25,167 bases of DNA from Clostridiales bacterium (GTDB taxonomy: Bacteria > Bacillota > Clostridia > Oscillospirales > Butyricicoccaceae). The DNA is taken from NCBI GenBank assembly GCA_019421385.1, contig JAHZFK010000035.1:1-25167 (forward strand), in the 5' to 3' direction. Under the pieces are notes generated by a model. The model ran no database searches and was not told the DNA's origin. It saw nothing but the letters and a program-made list of their open reading frames with translations. Position numbers and translations under genes: made by a program. Of the stretch, positions 21,581-25,167 are shown in pieces (positions within the stretch are counted from its first letter, which is position 1; each line of letters begins with the position of its first letter).

Positions 21581-21838
21581 ATGGCGCATGACGGGTTGGG
21601 CGAGCTGATCGACGATCTGCATGGTTTTCGGCCGCGCGTGGAGATCATCGGTAACAGCCGCGTGGTGGTGGAAAACCATCGCGGTATTCAGGAATATGAG
21701 CAAGGGCTGCTGCGGGTGAAATGCAGCGGCTGCGAAGTGCGCATCGTGGGCGCGGGACTGGAACTGACCGCGCTTTCGCTGGATGAGCTGGCGGTCACCG
21801 GGACGATCGTTTCGGTGGAGTATACAACAGCAGGATAA
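21581..21838 (+). CDS. yqfC: Sporulation protein YqfC
   Basis: An 85-residue protein of the YqfC family, of normal length. The identifying wording is PRVEIIGNSRVVVENHRGIQEYEQ (16-39) and the beta-rich EVRIVGAGLELTALSLDELAVTGTI end. YqfC and YqfD are mother-cell proteins needed for sporulation, and YqfC is thought to act with YqfD; the biochemical role is not established. GGAGGAGGG lies upstream of the ATG at 21581; the longer frame upstream is a shadow of ylbJ. It is the first gene of a plus-strand unit running through at least yqfD. Confidence 0.92.
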   Translation: MAHDGLGELIDDLHGFRPRVEIIGNSRVVVENHRGIQEYEQGLLRVKCSGCEVRIVGAGLELTALSLDELAVTGTIVSVEYTTAG

Positions 21839-21856
21839 CGGAAAGGGGATGAGAGT

Positions 21857-23083
21857 ATGCTTGCGCGGCTCTGGCGGCTGGCACACGGACAGGTGCGCGT
21901 GCGCGTGACGGGTGCAAGCCTGCCGCGCTTTCTCAATCTGTGCGCTGCAAAGGGGTTGATGCTGCGGCGGATGGAGCGCACCGCGTGGAATGAAATGTAT
22001 GCGACACTGTCGATTGCGGATTTTCGCGCGCTGCAGCGGTATATGGGGCGCACGGGCTGCCGGGTGCATATCGTGCAGCGGCGGGGAATGCCGTTTTGGG
22101 CGGCGCGTTTGCGGCCGCGCACCGCATTATGGGGCGGCCTTGCGCTGTTGGTGCTGCTTTGCTGGGTGTTGTGTGCGCATATCTGGGCGATCGAAGCGCA
22201 TATCGACCCTGCGCTGGATGAGGCGGAGGTGATGCAGCAGTTGGAAGAGTTGGGCGTGCATATTGGTGCGCGCATCAGTGAGTTGGATACACGCAGTATC
22301 CGGTGGACGATGCTCGGCAAGCAGCCGAATATGACATTTTTATCGCTCAACATCCGCGGGAACAGCTTGACGATTGAGGCCTACGGCGTTACGCCGCCGG
22401 AGGAGAAAATCGATCAGGACGCGGTCGTCAAGGTCGTTGCCGCGCGGGAGGGCGTCATCAAAAGCGTGAAAGCGCTTGAGGGGCAGCCCATGGTGCAGGC
22501 GGGGGATGCGGTCGAAACAGGCGACACGCTCATTAGCGGCTTGATACCTCCCACGCGGGAGGAGGGCAACTATCATCTAACACATGCGCGCGGCGAGGTG
22601 GAGGCGTATACGATGCATCAGGTGACAGCGGCGCGCGCGCTCGAAACCGAACGCAAGACGTATACCGGCAAGGTGCGGCGGCAGTATGCGCTGGTTTTGG
22701 GAAATCATCGGTTAAATTTATATATTGGGAGTGGAATTGACGGGGGCACCTGTGATAAAATAATAGAAACCAGAACGCTGCGTCTGTCGGACAGCGTGGT
22801 GTTCCCGGTGTCGCTGGTCGTGCAGACCTATGTGTTTTATGAGCGTAAGCCGCAGACTGCTACTGTGGAGGATGTGCGGGTCGAGATGCTCTCGCGTGCG
22901 CTGGAGGAAATCGCTTCCGGTATGGACGGTTCGGTTACGGAGCACAGCGAAACGCTTACCGAACAGGACGGTGCGGCGGTGCTGGAGATGACCGTGCATG
23001 CCGTCGAGCAAATCGGCGTTGAGGCGGTCGATGACAGTACAATCCCGGAAAAACCGCCGGCAGAGGACGAGGCTGCGCCATAG
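21857..23083 (+). CDS. yqfD: Sporulation protein YqfD
   Basis: A 408-residue member of the YqfD sporulation family. The N-terminal cytoplasmic part (about 1-80) has GASLPRFLNLCAAKGL and RRMERTAWNEMYATLSIADF, a single membrane helix spans about 91-110, and a large extracytoplasmic domain follows with NLYIGSGI near residue 291 and a Glu/Pro-rich tail. Family members are usually close to 390-400 residues. AAAGGGGA precedes the ATG, 18 bp after the yqfC stop. A role on the mother-cell side of the forespore membrane is inferred from the family; no enzyme motif is present. Confidence 0.9.
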   Translation: MLARLWRLAHGQVRVRVTGASLPRFLNLCAAKGLMLRRMERTAWNEMYATLSIADFRALQRYMGRTGCRVHIVQRRGMPFWAARLRPRTALWGGLALLVLLCWVLCAHIWAIEAHIDPALDEAEVMQQLEELGVHIGARISELDTRSIRWTMLGKQPNMTFLSLNIRGNSLTIEAYGVTPPEEKIDQDAVVKVVAAREGVIKSVKALEGQPMVQAGDAVETGDTLISGLIPPTREEGNYHLTHARGEVEAYTMHQVTAARALETERKTYTGKVRRQYALVLGNHRLNLYIGSGIDGGTCDKIIETRTLRLSDSVVFPVSLVVQTYVFYERKPQTATVEDVRVEMLSRALEEIASGMDGSVTEHSETLTEQDGAAVLEMTVHAVEQIGVEAVDDSTIPEKPPAEDEAAP

Positions 23084-23121
23084 CGCACAGCGACAGACGG
23101 AAAGAGAACAAGGAAAGCAAG

Positions 23122-24144
23122 GTGCAAACCATAGAAAAGACAATACAGGTGGAGAGAACCGAACTGCTGATGTCGGTTTTCGGCGCGTTTGACGAGAATA
23201 TCAAGCTGATCGAGCGGGAACTGGGCGTTTCGGTCATCAGCCGGGGAACTGAGCTGAAAGTCTCAGGCGAAGCGGCGGAGGTTGAGACGGCGTCGCATAC
23301 CATTGAGGCGTTGGTCGCCATGGCGGCACGCGGTGACGCGATCGGCACGCAGACCGTGCAATATGTCATTGGGCTGGCACGCGATGGCCGTGAAGCTGAG
23401 GTGCATACCATGAGCCGTGATGTGTTGTGCATTACGGCCAAGGGCAAGCCGATCAAGGCAAAGACGCTCGGCCAGAAACGGTATATGGAAGCCATTCGCA
23501 AAAACACGATCGTCATGGGTGTTGGCCCTGCGGGCACAGGCAAGACTTATCTTGCTGTGGCCGCAGCGGTCGCGGCCTTCCGGGACAAGCAGGTGTCCCG
23601 CATCATCCTGACACGTCCTGCGGTTGAAGCGGGCGAAAAGCTGGGCTTTCTGCCCGGCGATCTGCAAAGCAAGGTCGACCCTTATCTACGTCCGCTGTAT
23701 GACGGTCTGTTCGATATGCTCGGCGCGGAGAACTTCGCCAAATATCAGGAGCGTGGCTCGATTGAGGTGGCGCCTTTGGCTTATATGCGCGGTCGTACGC
23801 TGGATGACAGCTTTATCATTCTGGACGAAGCGCAGAATACCACGCCGGAGCAGATGAAAATGTTTCTGACGCGTTTGGGCTTCGGTTCGCAGGCGGTCAT
23901 TACAGGTGATATCACACAGATCGACCTGCCGGACGGTAAGCAGTCCGGCTTGAAAGAAGCGCTGCGCGTGCTCGACGGGGTGGAGGGCATTGCTCAGTGT
24001 TATCTGACCGAAAAGGATGTGGTGCGGCATGAACTGGTACAGCGCATCGTCAAGGCCTATGCCGACTACGAGGGCAAAAAGGGCAGAAGCAAGCCACAGG
24101 ACAACAAGCACCCTGCTTTCCGCCGAAAAGGGGAGAAACGATGA
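23122..24144 (+). CDS. phoH: PhoH-family ATPase
   Basis: A 340-residue cytoplasmic P-loop ATPase of the PhoH family. A KH-like N-terminal region (about 1-75) precedes the ATPase domain: Walker A GPAGTGKT (135-142), the LTRPAVEAGEKLGFLPGDL segment, and Walker B FIILDEAQN with D235 and E236. PhoH proteins are placed with ybeY in RNA metabolism in most bacteria. The start is a GTG at 23122 with AGGA seven bases upstream. The end overlaps the ybeY ATG by 4 bp (ATGA), so the two are coupled. The basic C-terminal tail (last 25 residues) is a possible RNA-binding part. Confidence 0.93.
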   Translation: MQTIEKTIQVERTELLMSVFGAFDENIKLIERELGVSVISRGTELKVSGEAAEVETASHTIEALVAMAARGDAIGTQTVQYVIGLARDGREAEVHTMSRDVLCITAKGKPIKAKTLGQKRYMEAIRKNTIVMGVGPAGTGKTYLAVAAAVAAFRDKQVSRIILTRPAVEAGEKLGFLPGDLQSKVDPYLRPLYDGLFDMLGAENFAKYQERGSIEVAPLAYMRGRTLDDSFIILDEAQNTTPEQMKMFLTRLGFGSQAVITGDITQIDLPDGKQSGLKEALRVLDGVEGIAQCYLTEKDVVRHELVQRIVKAYADYEGKKGRSKPQDNKHPAFRRKGEKR

Positions 24145-24635
24145 GCCATCAGATCAATATCGGGTTTGAAACCCGGGTGGAAGACGAGCAGGCGGTCAGA
24201 GAATTGATCCGCACTTGTGCGGAGCGTGTGCTCGAAAGCGAGAACGTGCCGTTCGATGCGGAAATCGACGTGACCGTTGTGGATGCCGATGAGATTCGGC
24301 AGCTCAATGCGGAACATCGGGACAAGGATGCGGTGACCGATGTGCTGTCCTTTCCGATGTATGACTTTTTGAACGGTGTCCCACAGGAGGAACTGGAAGC
24401 GGAACCGGATTCGGGCTGTGTGATGCTGGGCGATATGATTTTGTGCTATACGCGTGCCGTCGAGCAGGCGGCCGAGTTCGGTCATTCCCCGGCACGCGAG
24501 TGCGGTTATCTGACTACGCATTCGGTGCTGCACCTGCTGGGCTACGATCACGAGCGGAACGATGAGGACACGCGCCTGATGCGCGCCAAGGAAGAGGACA
24601 ACCTCGCCTTTCTTGGCCTGACCAGAGAGAACTGA
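24141..24635 (+). CDS. ybeY: Endoribonuclease YbeY (rRNA maturation factor)
   Basis: A 164-residue YbeY, a zinc-dependent endoribonuclease used in 16S rRNA 3' maturation and ribosome quality control. The metal site HXXXHXXGYDH is complete (H127, H131, H137) and the upstream DKDAVTDVLSFP and MLGDMILC motifs are typical. The family length is 150-170. The second residue of the metal motif is Ser where Gly is usual, a mild variation. It shares the ATGA junction with phoH and is followed 1 bp after its stop by dgkA, which fits the conserved phoH-ybeY-dgkA-era block. Confidence 0.95.
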   Translation: MSHQINIGFETRVEDEQAVRELIRTCAERVLESENVPFDAEIDVTVVDADEIRQLNAEHRDKDAVTDVLSFPMYDFLNGVPQEELEAEPDSGCVMLGDMILCYTRAVEQAAEFGHSPARECGYLTTHSVLHLLGYDHERNDEDTRLMRAKEEDNLAFLGLTREN

Positions 24636-24636
24636 T

Positions 24637-25104
24637 ATGGGGAAGAACATCCGAAAATTGCATGAGAGCTTTCAACATGCGCTGCGTGGATTGGGACTGT
24701 GCATTCAGTGGGAGCGCAACTTCCGCGTGCATATGGTTGCGGCGTTTTATGTGACTATTTTTGCGCTGATGGGTCGCGCGGGCGCGGCAGAGGCGGCAAT
24801 TTTGTGCATCTGTTTTGGCCTGACCATGGGTGCGGAGCTGATGAACACCGCTATCGAGCGGTTGTGCGACCGGCAGGCCAGCGGATACGATGGCTTTGTC
24901 CGCAATGCCAAGGATATCGCGGCGGCGGGCGTGTTTGTGTGCGCAGCTGCATGTGCAGCTGTCGGCGTTTGCATTTTCCTCGGCAGAGGGGTGCTGTGGG
25001 TAGCGGTGCAGTTTCTGCTCGCGCATCTTTGGGCATTGATGGTGCTGCTGGTGACGATACCAGTCGCACTTTGGTTTATATTTCATTATGGGAGAATACA
25101 ATGA
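24637..25104 (+). CDS. dgkA: Diacylglycerol/undecaprenol kinase
   Basis: A 155-residue integral membrane lipid kinase of the DgkA family; in Gram-positives it phosphorylates undecaprenol to recycle the cell-wall lipid carrier. The signature AELMNTAIERLCD (66-78) contains the catalytic/metal Glu (E74), and RNAKDIAAAGVF (89-100) is the other conserved part. Helices span about 34-46, 53-68, 95-116 and 121-150; the last hydrophobic stretch extends beyond the usual 120-130 residue length. A weak AGAGAGAA precedes the ATG. The stop TGA overlaps the era start as ATGA. Confidence 0.92.
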   Translation: MGKNIRKLHESFQHALRGLGLCIQWERNFRVHMVAAFYVTIFALMGRAGAAEAAILCICFGLTMGAELMNTAIERLCDRQASGYDGFVRNAKDIAAAGVFVCAAACAAVGVCIFLGRGVLWVAVQFLLAHLWALMVLLVTIPVALWFIFHYGRIQ

Positions 25105-25167
25105 GCAAAATTACGAAAACCGCGGTCGTCTCGGTGGTCGGCCGCCCGAATGTCGGCAAATCCACGC
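25101..25167 (+). CDS. era: GTPase Era, first 22 codons (truncated by window end)
   Basis: The frame runs off the end of the window. The visible residues read MSKITKTAVVSVVGRPNVGKST, with the P-loop GRPNVGKST typical of Era. GGGAG is upstream and the ATG overlaps the dgkA stop. Era is a 16S-rRNA-binding GTPase for small-subunit maturation; position after ybeY-dgkA supports the call against other P-loop GTPases. Confidence 0.88.
   Translation, partial: MSKITKTAVVSVVGRPNVGKST

Overview
The window looks like chromosome from an anaerobic, endospore-forming member of the Clostridia, probably an Oscillospirales or Butyricicoccus/Agathobaculum-type gut bacterium. That assignment is inferred from a fairly high GC content, AGGAGG-type ribosome sites, a dense set of sporulation and germination genes, and the conserved Firmicutes blocks rpsT/gpr-spoIIP and yqfCD-phoH-ybeY-dgkA-era. 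I see no insertion sequence, tRNA, rRNA, prophage or CRISPR array.

Layout. 1-4260 is amino-sugar/tagatose metabolism: nagA with an overlapping four-helix membrane protein, then a GatY-type class II aldolase on the minus strand and its GatZ/KbaZ partner on the plus strand. 4270-9643 is a minus-strand run of spore genes, read gpr, spoIIP, gerAA, gerAC, gerAB and then a small ArsC/Spx-like protein. The GerAC and GerAB proteins are unusually short. rpsT diverges from gpr at 9784.

10372-16676 is a cell-surface section: an SLH-domain protein with a structured leader, a stand-alone condensation/acyltransferase-like protein (minus strand), a family 2 glycosyltransferase with a TPR-like tail directly upstream of a BclA-type collagen-like protein, then a small zinc-ribbon protein and a DegV protein. 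16770-18569 encodes a membrane-anchored polysaccharide deacetylase with copper-amine-oxidase-like stalk domains. It converges on a minus-strand unit of ylbJ, a small four-cysteine protein and a DacF-like D-Ala-D-Ala carboxypeptidase. From 21581 to the end the plus strand carries yqfC, yqfD, phoH, ybeY, dgkA and the first 22 codons of era.

How the parts fit. Most of the window serves the spore: cortex and engulfment (spoIIP, dac, yqfCD, ylbJ), germination (gpr, gerA-type receptor) and probably the spore surface (glycosyltransferase plus collagen-like protein). The sites most worth a second look are the compact gerA operon, the glycosyltransferase/collagen pair, the leader of the SLH gene, and the back-to-back sigma-E-like promoters between ylbJ and yqfC. 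I did not find a clear case for an entirely new system; the closest candidates are the glycosylated collagen module and the reduced germination receptor.
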